From the NCBI GenBank assembly GCA_965240325.2, contig OZ251240.1, forward strand, positions 1,240,001-1,304,000: DNA of 64,000 nucleotides, in the 5' to 3' direction. This DNA comes from Rebecca billardiae RCC1528 (lineage: Eukaryota; Haptophyta). This document shows, in pieces, positions 9,844 to 21,304 of this stretch; the stretch's first letter is position 1; each line of letters starts with the position of its first letter. Position numbers and translations under genes: made by a program. The notes beneath the pieces were generated by a model that was not told the DNA's origin, searched no databases, and saw only the letters and a program-made list of their open reading frames with translations.

Positions 9844-11827
9844 TCCGCCGCGCCGCCGCCGCCGCTGTCGGCGCGCGCGAGCATCGACGGCATGCGACTT
9901 CTCTCGGAAACTTCCGACGCGTTCATCTGCGTGACCCTGGACTGGTGGCCCGAGAATAAGTGCGACTACGGCCGGTGCCAATGGGCGAACGCGTCCGTGC
10001 TCAGCGCCGACCTCGGCTCGGCGCGGCTCGTGCACGCGCTCCGTGCGCTGCGCCCCGTCACGCTTCGCGTCGGCGGCACCGCCGAGGATAACATCACCTA
10101 CGCCCATTTCCACGGCGGCGAGGAAAGCAAGGATACGAATACTGAAGAAGAAATCATGCTCCACGGCAACCACCACGACGGCGGCGGCGCCGGAGGAGAG
10201 AAGGAGCAGCACGAAAACGCACGACACGGGAGCCAGCGGACAAGAAACCTGCTGGCGGCCGAGGACAGCGGCAGCAGCAGCCTGCATCGCGCCGCCGCAG
10301 AGCCGTCCGCGGCGGAGCGTGGCGGCGGCCGCGCCGAGGGCGAGGGCGGCGGGAGGCGCGGCGTGGCGGCGGCGGCGCGCGGCGGCGCTGCGCGCGGCGG
10401 CGCTGGGGCGGACGAGGAGGCGGCGACAGCGCGCACTCACGCCGAGTCGGAGTGCCCGACCTTCACGCCGCGGCCGCCCGTGCCGGCGAACAACTTCCGC
10501 GGCGGCTGCCTCACCGCGCAGCGCTGGGACGAACTCGCCGGACTCGCCCAGAGGTCCGGCGCGCGCCTCGTGCTCTCAATCAACTCGGTCGTGGGCCGCT
10601 CCAACCGCTCGCTCGCGGAAAACGTATGGGACGCGCGGCAGGCGCGCGCGCTGCTGCGGCGCGCGCGCGCGCGGGGGCAGGCTGTGTGGGGCGTCGAGTA
10701 TGGTAACGAGCCGGGCCACGCGCCGCCCTCAAGCTACGTCTTCTGCGAGCCGCCCAAGCGCGGCGGCAGGCCGTGCGCGCTCGGCAGCGCGGCGCAGATG
10801 ATTCGGCTGTACGCACAGGGGCTGCGCGCGCTCGACGATCTCGTGAGCGAGATCTACGGCCCGCGCGACAATCTCGTGAGCGAGATTGACGGCCCGCGCG
10901 CGCACGCCGTGGAGGAGGAGGGCGACAACAACAAAGGCGGCGGCGGCGTCGATGGCGGCGCGGGCGAGGCCGACGCGCCCGACGACGACGACTATGACGA
11001 GCATCACGACCGCCCCCGCGCCGCGCCGCGCCGCCCCCTCATCCTCGGCCCGGCGGCGACCTGGCTCGAGCCGCGCTCGGCGCGCGCGTACGCGCGCGCG
11101 TGCGGCCGCGCGCTCGACGTCTTCACATTCCACTGGTATCCGCTGGGCCCGGCGTACGGCCGCGGCGGGCTGCTGGGGCGGATGCTGGGCGCGCGTGGCG
11201 CGACGTATGCCAAGACGGCGCGCGCCGCCGTCGACGCGATGCGCGCCGGCGCGGCCGACGCGGCCGCGGACCGCGCGCGCGGCGCTCGCGGCCGGCGGCG
11301 CGGCACGCGCGCCGCGTCGACCGCGCCGCGCCCGCCGCGCTCGCCACGCGTGTGGCTGGGCGAGTCGGGCGGCGCGTACAACTCCGGGCACGCGCGTCTC
11401 TCCGGCTCCTTCGGCAACAGCTTTTGGTTCGCACCCTTCCTCGGCGGCCTCGCCGCGGGCGGCGCGCACACCGTCTGCCGGCAGACACTTATTGGAGGGG
11501 GGTACGAGCTGCTTAGTCGGAAGCGCGCGCTGCAGCCTACGCCAGATTACTACCTCGCCGCGCTGTTTGGCAGGCTGATGGGTCCGGAGGTGCTGCGCGC
11601 CGAGCTGCGCGTCACGCTCGCAGGGGAGGAGGCGGAGGAGGCGACGCCCACGGAGGTGGAGGCGGCGGAGGCGGCGGAGGCGGCGGAGGCGGCGAAGGCG
11701 TCGGCGCGAGGCGGCGGCGGCGGCGGCGGCGGCAATTCCGGCGGCGGCGGCAGTTCCGGCGTGGCCAAGAAGGCCAAGCAGCCTCAGCTGTCCATCTTCG
11801 CACACTGCGCGCGCGCGCCGCTGGCCC
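7993..11827 (+). CDS. Secreted GH79 heparanase-like glucuronidase with an N-terminal extra domain (3' end lost in gap)
   Basis: The ATG at 7993 is followed by a signal peptide (MTAASIILIAACVTSGALA). The C-terminal half resembles plant GH79 beta-glucuronidases/heparanases: CVTLDWWPENKCDYG (about residue 640), LRVGGTAEDN, GGCLTAQRWDEL, the acid/base region VEYGNEPG (Glu about 904), FHWYPLGP, the nucleophile region WLGESGGAYNSG (Glu about 1122), and CRQTLIGG. Such enzymes cleave glucuronides from sulfated or acidic polysaccharides outside the cell. The first 600 residues hold a separate Cys-containing region (GDPGMRS, EAWSFCNRAC, AMLKSGNA) that recalls plant secreted proteins of unknown function (the DUF7705 type, from memory). 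Low-complexity inserts include poly-Pro (9784-9845), a His/Gly/Glu-rich stretch (10120-10440) and an acidic one (10900-11010). The frame enters the N gap just after LSIFAHCAR, so the beta-sandwich end is missing. Confidence 0.85.
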
Positions 11828-12027
11828 NNNNNNNNNNNNNNNNNNNNNNNNNNNNNNNNNNNNNNNNNNNNNNNNNNNNNNNNNNNNNNNNNNNNNNNNN
11901 NNNNNNNNNNNNNNNNNNNNNNNNNNNNNNNNNNNNNNNNNNNNNNNNNNNNNNNNNNNNNNNNNNNNNNNNNNNNNNNNNNNNNNNNNNNNNNNNNNNN
12001 NNNNNNNNNNNNNNNNNNNNNNNNNNN
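11828..12027. other. Assembly gap (200 N)
   Basis: Exactly 200 N, so the size is probably a placeholder. It removes the 3' end of the GH79 gene. Confidence 0.99.
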
Positions 12028-13085
12028 CGGCGGCCGCCCGCGGCCGTAGCTTGTAACGGACTGGCGGGGGCCGGCCCGAGGCGGCGGGCTGGCCGGGGCC
12101 GGGCGGCGCCGCGGCGCGGGCCCCGCGGCCGCGGGCCAGCAGATGCCGACGGTGTCAACGGTCCGACGCGATATATATTATAATATATGATACGCCATGT
12201 CAGTGTTGAGTGTACTGTAGCCCCACTGATGACGACTCCGCCCGACTTGGCGACTACCCTAACTAACTACCGTTACTGGCGGGAGACCCTGACCGGTAAG
12301 GCGGTAACCCGTCGTAGTAGTTACTACGCTACCGGCCCGTACCGTCATCACTATTCACTTTCAGACGACTTCTTATAATGTCGTAGTCGTGACTCGTGTA
12401 CGTAAGTCACACCGGACTAATACTACTGTCACTGTACAGACTACTCATACAGAGTGTTATTAACAGTGTCAGTGTACGCAGCACAGCCTGTGGCTCAGAC
12501 TCCGTAGGCTACGAGTACGACTAGTACGAGTACGGAGTAGCCTGGCTGAGTACGGGCTGCGCCCGGAGTGGCCGGAGCATCCGGCCAGTCGGCGGCAGTC
12601 CGACTCGGACCGTGACTTCGGGCGATACGAGTAATCTGAGTTCGGATCAGACATCAGTTCGTCGGCGGCTCCGCCCGCGCGTCACTTCACGCGCCCGCGG
12701 ACCGTCCGGCTCCGCGGCGTCAGGACCGGGTGCCGCGTTTCATAGTGGGGCCATGTCACAGTTTCAGTGTCAGACGAGAGACATAGGACTGACCGAATGA
12801 CGTGCGGTCGCGGGTCGTGAGCCGCCACAGCAGCCACGCCGGTGGCACGCCTGACAGCGCAGATGGCAGAGCTGAGAGCAAGCCAAATGCATGCCAGCCC
12901 ATGCCAGCAGCGGTGGCAGATGACCGAATGGAAGGCCTCGATGACCAGAGCTCGCGCGGCGGAGGGGTACAATGCGCGCGCGGCGCCTGCCCACGCGCGC
13001 GCCAGGGCGTCGCCCGCTGCTCGCCGCGTGCGACCGCAGCGACGGCACAGCAGCAGCGGCGCGCCCTGCGCCACACCGTGAGCGC
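12028..13085. other. Intergenic region
   Basis: GC-rich sequence next to the gap, then mixed-composition sequence to about 12650, then the GC-rich 3' flank of RPS16. No gene or repeat was recognised. An exon of the GH79 gene just after the gap cannot be excluded. Confidence 0.4.
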
Positions 13086-14031
13086 TTATCGGTAACTGCG
13101 CAGAGGCAGCGCGGTCGCGAGGAGGCGGGCGGGAAGCGGGGTGAGACACGTCGCGCGGCCGCCACGAGCCGGCGCACGCCGCCGAGCACGCCGCCATCTC
13201 GGCCCACGCCGCGCGCCACCCGCTCGGCACGGCGCGTCGTGCCGGCTCCAGACGTCAGCAGGCTGCGCACGCACGCGCGCGCGCGGCGCATCACGCACCT
13301 CTTCTGGAAGCGCGCGCGGGCACCCGGACCGCCGAACTTCTTCGGCTCGGTGCGGCGCGGGTCGGCGACGAGGAGCGTGCGGTCGAACTGCACGAGGATG
13401 TCCCGGATCTCCTTCTTCGACGCCTCGTCCACGTACTTCTGGTAGTAGGCAACAAGGCTCTTCGCAATCGCCTGTCGCCAGCGCGCGGCGCGCACACGCG
13501 TGCAGGCGCGTGCACGGTGGGGAGGGCGAGCCGAGAGCGGGCGTGAGCCGATCGCCACGCTGGCTCCACGGACGAGGGCGCGAGCGCCCACTGCCCGAGC
13601 CGCCACAGGCGCGACGAGTCCGTCTGGCCACTGTCCACACAGCGCGGCCGGGCTGCGAGCCACGTGGCCCAGTGCAGTGCGCGAGCACACCCACGCCACT
13701 CGCGCGCCGTGCGGCGGCAACGCCAGGCGTGCAGCAGAGCCATGCCCCAGGTCCCCCCACGCGCTCGCACCTGCCGGATCGCGTAGATCTGCGAGGTGTA
13801 CCCGCCGCCCTTGCACCGGATGCGGATGTCGACCTGCGCGAACCGATCCTGGCCAAGCAGCAGCACGGGCTCAAAGACCTTGTACCGCAGCAGCTCGGGC
13901 TGAATGAGCTCGATGGGCGTGCCGTTGAGCTTGAGGATACCCTTCCCCTTCTTGCAGTACGCGACGGCCACCGCCGTCTTCTTCCGCCCGAAGCACTGCA
14001 CGGCCTGCGGCGCGCTCGCTGGCGTCGACAT
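13086..14031 (-). CDS. RPS16: 40S ribosomal protein S16 (uS9)
   Basis: Three exons: 14031-13771, 13471-13299 and 13095-13086. They join to a 147-residue protein, the usual length for the family. The start [20 protein letters not shown] and the ending [13 protein letters not shown] are diagnostic. The last exon holds only the end of the Ser codon, Tyr, Arg and the stop, and splits Ser as AG plus T. uS9 sits in the head of the small subunit, and its basic C-terminal tail reaches the decoding site. Donors are GTGCGA and GTGCGT. A 71-72 bp stretch of its upstream region (14197-14268) has a second copy inside the transposon arm at 38569-38639. Confidence 0.97.
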
Positions 14032-14567
14032 GATGGGGAAGCGCGCCCACCCTGCGAGCCCGCTGCTGGCACGTCGACGACCACGCCGAGCGAGGTTTTT
14101 CGCTCGCGCGCGGCGAACTCGATTTCTTTTTCCGCGGCTCGGAGTCCGGGAGAATCCGCAGGACGCGGCCGCGCGGAGAGCCGGGGACTGCGGACTAATT
14201 CTATGATTTAAAGACACAGGCACGAGGGCGCAGCTCTCCTGATTCGTCTGTAGTGGTACTGGTCGAAGCTTGCAGCAGTGGCAGTGGTGTGAGCGCGTTG
14301 ATGTTGGTCCCCATGGCGGATGACTGGGGAGCTCGGCATTTCCGGACCACCGCACTCGGCGGTGACTAAACTCCGCCAGTTTGTGGCCCGGACACCACCC
14401 TGCCGGGCGGGCGTGGGCGTGGCCGCGGGCAGGATGATACAGGAATACAGCGCGCAACGACTTAGTGACAGACTCTCGGATGTACGTCATGCATTCACAC
14501 TCGCGAAGGAGCCCACACGCCGGCCTACGCGGATCCCGATGGCATCGGACTCAGAGCGGACTGAAGC
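14032..14567. other. RPS16 upstream region and PP2C 3' flank
   Basis: No coding sequence. It contains the segment 14197-14271 that is duplicated at 38.57 kb in opposite orientation. Confidence 0.6.
14197..14271. repeat. Dispersed ~72-bp repeat, copy 1 (upstream of RPS16)
   Basis: Starts AATTCTATGATTTAAAGACA and ends GTCGAAGCTT. It matches the reverse complement of 38569-38639 with one extra G. No flanking direct repeat is visible here, which suggests this is the source copy. Confidence 0.85.
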
Positions 14568-16177
14568 CTATGTCGGCAGCGCGGGCTCGCCCTTGCACGG
14601 CAGCTTGATCACGATCGCGGTGATGTCGTCCCGATAGTCGCCCTCCTCCGCGCGCCACTTCTCGGCAGCGGCGAGGATCAGCCTGCGGGCGGCGCGGGGC
14701 AGGGCGGGGCCGGCGGCAGGGCGCGGGCGCGTCTGAGCCTCCGCGCCACGGGCGCCCGGCGCGTCGGGCAGGCTCACGCGCGGCCGGCCGCCCAGCCGCC
14801 GGCGCGCGGCGCGGCCGCGCGCACTTGGAGCAAGCCGCTGTCGCGCCCTGCGACTCAATGTGGCGCGCGATGATGTTCACGGCCGCCTGCGAGTCGATGA
14901 ACTCCCAGATGCCGTCGGAGGCGATGATGAGGAAGTCGTCGTCCTCGCGCAGCACGTGGCGCGTCACCTCGGGCTCGGCGACCACGCCCACCTTCGTCGC
15001 CAGGTGGTCGCCGATCGAGCGCGACATGGCCAGGCCGGGCCGCACCATCGAGCTGTTGGTCCACACGCGCGCGGGGCCACCCCAGTCCTCCGCTGGCGAG
15101 ACGTACCCTCCGCGCTTCAGGATGCGCGCCTGCTCGCTCTTGCCGTCGGGCTTGTGGTCGCGGCTGAGCTCGAGCGCGGTGTACGTCACGTTGCCGCCAC
15201 CCGAGGCCTTCGAGCTCCTCGCGAGCACTGTGTGCGGTGGCGGAGGCGGAGGCGGGCGGGCGGGCGGGAGGCACGCCCCGCGCGCGGGGGGTCCAGGCGG
15301 GCGCGTGAGCGCGCGAGAAAGAGCGAGCGCGCGTGCGCACGGCGCGGGCGGGCGAGGCGTCCGCGGGCGGGCGGGCTGGCGAGCGGGAGGCTCGCGCGCA
15401 TCCGCACCTGCGCGCGAGTCGCCCGCCCACGCGAGGTGGAGCACCTTGCCGAGCATGAGCGCCACAGTGGCGGTCGTCCCCGAGAGCGAGCTCTCAACCG
15501 ACGCCTCCGCCTGCAGCAGCGCGTCCGCGCGGAGGAAGGACTCCTTGAGCGCGCGCTCGGGCTCGTCCTCGAGCGCCGGGTGGTCCTCTAGCAGCAGCTG
15601 CAGCGCGTTCGCGACGAAGTGCGCGCACGAGTCGCCCGAGCCGCCGTGGCCGTCGAAGACGGCGAAAACCGCGTTGTCCGAATTCTCAGAGAAGGGATAA
15701 GAAATCAGCCCGCGGTCCTGGTTGATCTTGCCGTGCGGCCGGCCCTCTTGCTGCGAGGGCTCGATGCCGTGGCACGAGTACGTGCCGACGATCGTCTTGG
15801 GGAAGAGCAGGTCGGAGTCCTTCACCGGCTTGCCCATCTCGGTGCTGGCGGCGGAAGGGATTTGCACACACAAACGGGCGCGCGCACGCGTGTCATCAGG
15901 CCCGGCAGCGAACGGCGGTGCAGCACCGCGGGGGGTTGGGGCTGCTCGTTGCATGCGCACAGCACGCTGCTGCATGCACACGGGCGCGTGCGCGTGCACC
16001 CGCAGACGCTCACCTCAGCGCCATCACGCGCGAGCGCGCCTTGCGCGCTGGCGCGGTCGTGCCGTCATCGAGCGCCTCGCCAAGCGTCTCGACGGAGAGG
16101 CGGCGCCTGCGGAAGGACGCGGACTCCACTTTGGCAGCAACCGCTGCGGGTGCTGGCAGCGCTGCAGGAGGGGACAT
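14568..16177 (-). CDS. PP2C-family (PPM) protein phosphatase
   Basis: Four exons: 16177-16014, 15844-15408, 15227-14825 and 14682-14568. They join in frame to about 372 residues. This is a metal-dependent Ser/Thr phosphatase. Motifs in order: INQDRGLISYPF, VFDGHGGSGD (metal-binding Asp and Gly), LSGTTATVALM, LAWAGDSRAV (built across an intron), LSRDHKPD, RSIGDHLATKVGVVAEPEV, IIASDGIWEF and RDDITAIVIKL. Together they make a complete catalytic core. The first exon encodes an Ala/Arg-rich N-terminus (MSPPAALPAPAAVAAK...) without an obvious organelle signal. The first donor is GTGAGC and the others are GTGCGG and GTGCGC. The substrate is unknown. The exon 3 start was fixed from the reading frame. 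Confidence 0.9.
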
Positions 16178-17166
16178 GGCGGCGAGAGACGTGATTCGTC
16201 CCCGCGCGCGTGCGCTTTGCTCGTGTCGAGCTCGTGCCTGTTGGCGGGACTGGGCGATGCAGCCACGGTGAGTCGACCGTGTAAGTGGGTACTCACCTTC
16301 TTCCGAACTCACATTTGACTTGGTTGGGTTGACGCGACCTGCACTCAGAATCGAATCGAAGCTACGAAGACCTTCGCTCCGTCGCTTGGACTGTAGGGGG
16401 ACGGGGTTAAAGAGAACCCACATACGGGGCTTGTGCTCTATTAGCGTCGTCAGTTCGCCCACCGGCTTCTATGTGGGTTTGCCATGCGGGTGCTTGACCC
16501 CCATGGTGGCGACGGCGGATATACTGTATCGTGGGAAGCCCAAGTCTCGGTTCATTAAGGTTCGCCGAAAGCCATCAGTCATCAATGAAGCTAGCGGCTC
16601 TAAGTATTTCGAGGGCTTCGTTGATGAATCGTTGATGATGAATTCGCCGCCTTCTTGCAGTCGCAGCTTATTAATTGATGCCGGTTCGCACAAGGGGAGC
16701 ATTCGCACGTCGACTCGATGGCGAACATCAGCCATCACACTGACACGGGGGGTCTGCAGTCACGTGGCTTGAGTTGACGCGGCCCGCGCGGGCGGGCCCG
16801 CGGCGGCACCGCGGGCCCGCGGCGGTACCCAGTCGGAATCGGTGGTCCCAGCAGTCCGCAGTCGTCTGCCGGGCCGCCGGACACGGCCCGGGCTGGCCAT
16901 ACCGTCGCGGCCAGGGGCCGCACACTATTAGTAATACTAGTATTAGCGCGGAGTAGTGAATGAGCCGCCGCGGGGCCCGGGGCGCACCCGCGGCGGCGCA
17001 CCGGTGGCCGCGGCGACCGCGGCTGCCACTACCACCGCTGAGGCGCGGCTGAGCGGGCCGGGTTCGGGCCCCGTGGCCGTGACCGGCCGTGCCGTGCTGC
17101 CTGCTGGCCGGGCCGCGGCCGGTTGCGATCTGACGAGCTGACGCTGTGGCCTGTGCCGTCTAGGCG
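16178..17166. other. Intergenic region with a lower-GC island
   Basis: About 16290-16740 has clearly lower GC than its surroundings and holds a broken open frame (see 16469-16738). From 16750 to 17150 it is very GC-rich without recognisable features. Confidence 0.5.
16469..16738 (-). pseudogene. Unrecognised low-GC open frame, possibly a relic
   Basis: An 89-residue frame starting MMADVRHRVDVRM ends at a stop at 16469. The same frame then continues open for about 50 more residues (GELTTLIEHKPRMW...), so a single stop separates two readable blocks. Composition is ordinary for a protein, unlike the Arg/Ala shadow frames nearby. I cannot name a family. It may be a decayed gene, a transposon relic or chance. 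Confidence 0.3.
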
Positions 17167-18644
17167 TCAGGCAACGATTCGCCGCCGCCCCCTGCCAGTG
17201 CCAGGGTGTACGATGCCGCGACCGGATTCGCCGCCGTGCCTGGCGCGCGCTACGCCGTACGGCGCGCGCGCGCCCGCGCTCGGCCTGCCCTGCGCCTCGC
17301 CGCCTGCGGCCTCCGCCGCCGCCGCCGAGCGCGCCGCCGCGCCCGCGCCCGCGCGCTCGCGCTCAGCAATGCGCGCGGCGAGGGCGGGCTGGCCCGCGCG
17401 CTCGCACAGCAGGCTGAGCGCGTGGAGGGCGGGCGGCCGGAGCGCGCCGCCGCGCGCGGCGCGCGCGCGCACGTACAGCCGCAGCGCCGCGCGCAGCTCG
17501 CCCGCCGCGCACGCCGCGCGCAGCGCCAGCTCGAGCGTGCGCGGCTGCGGCTGGAGCGCCGGCCACTCGCGGCGCAGTTGGGCCTCCAGGCCGAGCACGC
17601 GCGAGAAATTGGCCGCGCGCAGCTGCGTGTGCATGAGCTGTTGATAAGTGAACTCGTTCGGACGCACATACGTCGAGAAGTGGTTGGTCCGCTGCTGCAT
17701 CGCGGCGAACACGTCCTCCGCCGCCGATGCCAGCCCCGCCTTCCCGTAGGCCTTGATCAGCGCCGTGTACGTGTACACATCGGGCGCGAGGCCTGAGTCC
17801 TGTACCGCTCGGAAAGTCCGGAGCGCTCGAGACACGTCCCCGGCGACGGCGCACGCGGAGAGAAGCGCGTTGTACGCCGCGACGTCCGGCGCGACGCCGC
17901 TCAGCTTCATCTGCTCGAACACGTCGAACGCGCGCGCAAGCGCCGGGTGCTGCTGCTGCTCAGCAGCGGACGCAGCCGCGGCCGCCGCCGCGGTCGCCGC
18001 CGCGGCCGCCGCCGCCGCCGCCGAGCTGTCGGCCGCGCCGCCGCCGCCGCCGCCGTCGACAGCGCGCGGCTCGGCACCAAGCTCAACGGCCGCGCCGCGC
18101 GCGCCGCCGGCGAGCACGCCGGCCTCCGCGCCGTCACCACCCGCGTCCCGCCCGACGAGCGTGCGCAGCACCGCCTCTGTCTCCTCAGAGTCCCGCGCCG
18201 CGCGCTGCAGCTCAGCAAGCAGGCGGGTGACGCGCGCCTCTGTGCGCGGCGCCGCGCCGGGCGCGCCGGCGCGCTGCGCGGCCGCCTCGCTGCCGAGCTG
18301 CGAGAGCGCGTCGCGCGCGGCGTTGGAGGAGCGATGGGCGTGCTCGCACGCGCGGAGCACCGCCCCGCGCGCGCTCGCCGAGAGCCGCGCGCCCTCGCCG
18401 AAGCCCCCAGTCGCCACCGCCGCGCCGCCGCCTTCGCCGCTGCCGTCGTCGCCGCCGCGCCGCGACGCCTCGCGCGGGCGCCGGTCATCGAAGATGTTGA
18501 CGAGCAGCCGCGCCGCCGCCAGCGCGCCGCGCGCCACCTCGCGCGTCAGCTCCACCGCCCGGCCGAGCTCGCTCTCGAGTCCGCTCTCGAGTCCGGGGAT
18601 CCGGGCGACGGCCGGTGGTGTCGCAGTGGGCGCGCGCGGCTCGC

Positions 18645-18680
<36 letters not shown>

Positions 18681-20043
18681 CGGCGGCGGCGGCGGCGGTG
18701 CCGGCGGCGGGCGCGGCGGGCGGTGCGCCGGCGGTGCGCCGGCGCGGCTCCTCGGCGTGCGCGCGCGCGCGCGCCGCGCCGAGCGCGCCCACCAGCTCGC
18801 GCACCTTGTCGAAGGCGCTCGAGAGCCGCTGCATCCGGCCGCAGAAAGTGGCAACCTCCACGGCGGTATCGGTCGGGAGTGGAACACGCTCCGCGCGCAT
18901 GAGTGCGAGCACGGCGCCGAGCTGCGGGACGTCCTGCACGTCCATCGCGCGGCGGAGGAGCGACGTGTACATCCGGCGGCTCGGCCTGTACCCCGCCGCG
19001 ATCATCTCCTCCACCACGCCCACCGCGCGCTCGACGTCGCGCGCGCGAATCAGCGTATTAAATAAAACGTCGTAGGTGACATCGTTTGGGAGAATCCCCG
19101 AGGCCCGCATCTGCTCGTAGTGCTCGAGCGCGCCGTCGAGCCGGCCGGCCTTGCCGTGCGCGTCGATGAGCGCGGTCCACGTGAACACGTTGGGCGAGAT
19201 CCCCTCCGCCTGCATCTCGCGCAGCGTGTCCAGCGCGCGGCGCAGCTCGCCCGCGCGGCCGCACGCGTGGATGAGGGTCGAATATGTCACGGCATTCGGT
19301 TGGAGCGCCGAGTGCCGCATCATGCGCACGACGGAGAAGGCGGCGTTGACGCGCTCGGCGCGCGCGCAGCCGTTGATCACGATGGAGAACGTGCGCCCAT
19401 CCGGCGCGAGCCCCGTCTGCTTCATCTCGCGGAACGTGCGCAGCATGGACGTTACGTTCCCGGTGCGCGCGTACGCGTCGAGCAGCGAATTGAAAGTAAC
19501 GGCCGTGGGCGCGAGCGCGGCCTCGCGCAGCTGCGCGACGTAGGCGGAGGCGGCCTCGGGGTCGCCCGCCTTGGCGCACGCCTGGATCACCGAGTTGAAC
19601 ACCTGCGTGTCCGGCGCGCAGCCCAGCTCGAGCATCTCGCCGAAGATCCCTTCGGCGAGCTCGCGCCGGTGCGCGCGCGCCGCGCGCGAGATGAGCGTCG
19701 AGAACGTGACGGCGGTGGGCGCGGGGCCGTGCTCGAGCATGCGGCGGTAGCCGTCGATGGCGCAGTCGAGGAACCCGCCGTCCGCGAGCTGGAGCAGCAG
19801 CTGGTTGCACGCGCGGATCCCCGGCCGCTCCTGACGCAGCGACTGCTCGAAGAGCCGAAGCGCGGACCGGCCGTCGCCGGAGGACACGCGCGCGCGGCTG
19901 CGCGTGAGCAGCCCGGGCGCCGGGCGGGACGGGCCGCGGGCGGGGCTCGGCCGTGGCGGGCTCAGCTCCGCGCGGGCGGCCGCGGCGCACAGGGCGATCG
20001 CCACCGTGGCCAGAGCCCCGCGCAGTCCAGAGACTTCCACCAT
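17167..20043 (-). CDS. Pentatricopeptide repeat (PPR) protein, probably organelle-targeted
   Basis: 958 residues, single exon. I chose the ATG at 20043 because the longer frame upstream is transposon sequence. The N-terminus (MVEVSGLRGALATVAIALCAAAARA) is a signal peptide-like hydrophobic stretch followed by a basic, Pro/Ser-rich region. That pattern fits plastid targeting in algae with secondary plastids. A first PPR array of about eight 35-residue units lies near residues 105-380 (for example PTAVTFSTLISRAA, PDGRTFSIVINGCA, PNVFTWTALIDAHGKAG). A second group lies near 700-860 (PDVAAYNALLSACAVAGD, PDVYTYTALIKAYGKAG). Between them is an Ala/Gly/Glu low-complexity stretch. PPR proteins bind organelle RNA in a sequence-specific way, and the target is unknown. 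No DYW or SMR domain is seen. Confidence 0.9.
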
Positions 20044-20075
20044 CGCGCCGACGCCCGCTCGCGTGGCCGCCCTTT

Positions 20076-21198
20076 CAAGGGGAGTCAGGGTACAGCACGT
20101 CCAGTTGGGCTGCAGCTGGAGCTTGGGTCCAAAAGCTTCCCGCGGCGCAGCGGCACTCGCCGCCGCCGCCGCCGTGGAGGGGCGGTTGTGGCGCGCACGG
20201 CGTGAGCCGCTGCGGGCGCTGAGGTGCGCGCGACGGCGGCGCGCCCGGCGGCGCTGCTGTAGGAGGCCACTGCCCTCCTCTCTGCCCCGCGCGCTTCGCT
20301 CGTCGTCGCCGTCGCCGCGCCTGCGACCAGCGCGCACGCGAGCGCCGCACCGCCCGGAAGCCGGGGCAATCTCAGCCGTGACTGCGCATGTGCGTCGCGA
20401 CCTGGTCGGCCCAGCGCGCGAGGCGCGCGCGGGCGAGGCAGGGCCAGTGTGGCCGCGCGCCATGCCGCCTCGACCTTGCGCCAGTGGGCATGTCGCGGGC
20501 CTTGCACCTCTGTCGACAACGTTGACAAACAATGCGGCCCCCAAGCGCAGACGTCAGTGTGCACGATCGAGACAGTAGGCGTACAGACGCGATAGTTGCA
20601 GAGCCTTTTGTGATCATGCGAGTCATGTATCGTCAGTGACTCTCGCCCAGGTCGTCTGCGCGCTGAACTGACGTTTTGACTGAGTGCCTCGAGATCGCCT
20701 CGACGATGGCCCGTGCATTGCTTGAAGACTCGACACCGAGTCCAAGCGGCCAACCAGACACACGTGCTCAGTTCCCTGTTGTACGCTCAGATGGGCTTAC
20801 TTGAGGCGGCATGGCGCGCGGCCACACTGGCCCTGCCTCGCCCGCACGCGCCTCGCGCGCTGGGCCGACCAGGTCGCGACGCACATGCGCAGTCACGGCT
20901 GAGATTGCCCCGGCTTCCGGGCGGTGCGGCGCTCGCGTGCGCGCTGGTCGCAGGCGCGGCGACGGCGACGACGAGCGAAGCGCGCGGGGCAGAGAGGAGG
21001 GCAGTGGCCTCCTACAGCAGCGCCGCCGGGCGCGCCGCCGTCGCGCGCACCTCAGCGCCCGCAGCGGCTCACGCCGTGCGCGCCACAACCGCCCCTCCAC
21101 GGCGGCGGCGGCGGCGAGTGCCGCTGCGCCGCGGGAAGCTTTTGGACCCAAGCTCCAGCTGCAGCCCAACTGGACGTGCTGTACCCTGACTCCCCTTG
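20076..21198. mobile_element. Foldback-type transposon, 396-bp inverted arms, 7-bp TSD
   Basis: The left arm (20076-20471) and right arm (20803-21198) are both exactly 396 bp and inverted, with a 331-bp spacer. The termini are CAAGGGGAGTCAGGG and its complement. The direct repeat GCCCTTT flanks both outer ends (20069-20075 and 21199-21205). If the element is taken one base shorter at each end, the repeat is 9 bp with one mismatch. No gene was recognised in the spacer, so it is probably non-autonomous. Its left edge is 32 bp upstream of the PPR start codon. It shares the CAAGGG end and TSD length with the element at 38556-39761. Confidence 0.85.
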
Positions 21199-21304
21199 GC
21201 CCTTTCGTGACGGGGTAGCTCCTCACCGGCGGCAGGAACCCCACCCGCACGGCACTGGGCAGATGAGCAAACGGCTCCGGAGCACGTGCCCGCTGCAGGA
21301 GCCA

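Noticed and set aside
12028-12183. Continuation of the GH79 frame after the gap
   Set aside because: The frame phase across 200 placeholder N is meaningless, and the sequence after the gap shows no GH79 motifs.
16290-16740. Bacterial contamination
   Set aside because: Flanking sequence is continuous and typical of this genome. Lower GC alone is not enough.
20076-20544. N-terminal extension of the PPR protein
   Set aside because: It is translated from the left arm of an inverted-repeat element. The same peptide is found in the other arm.
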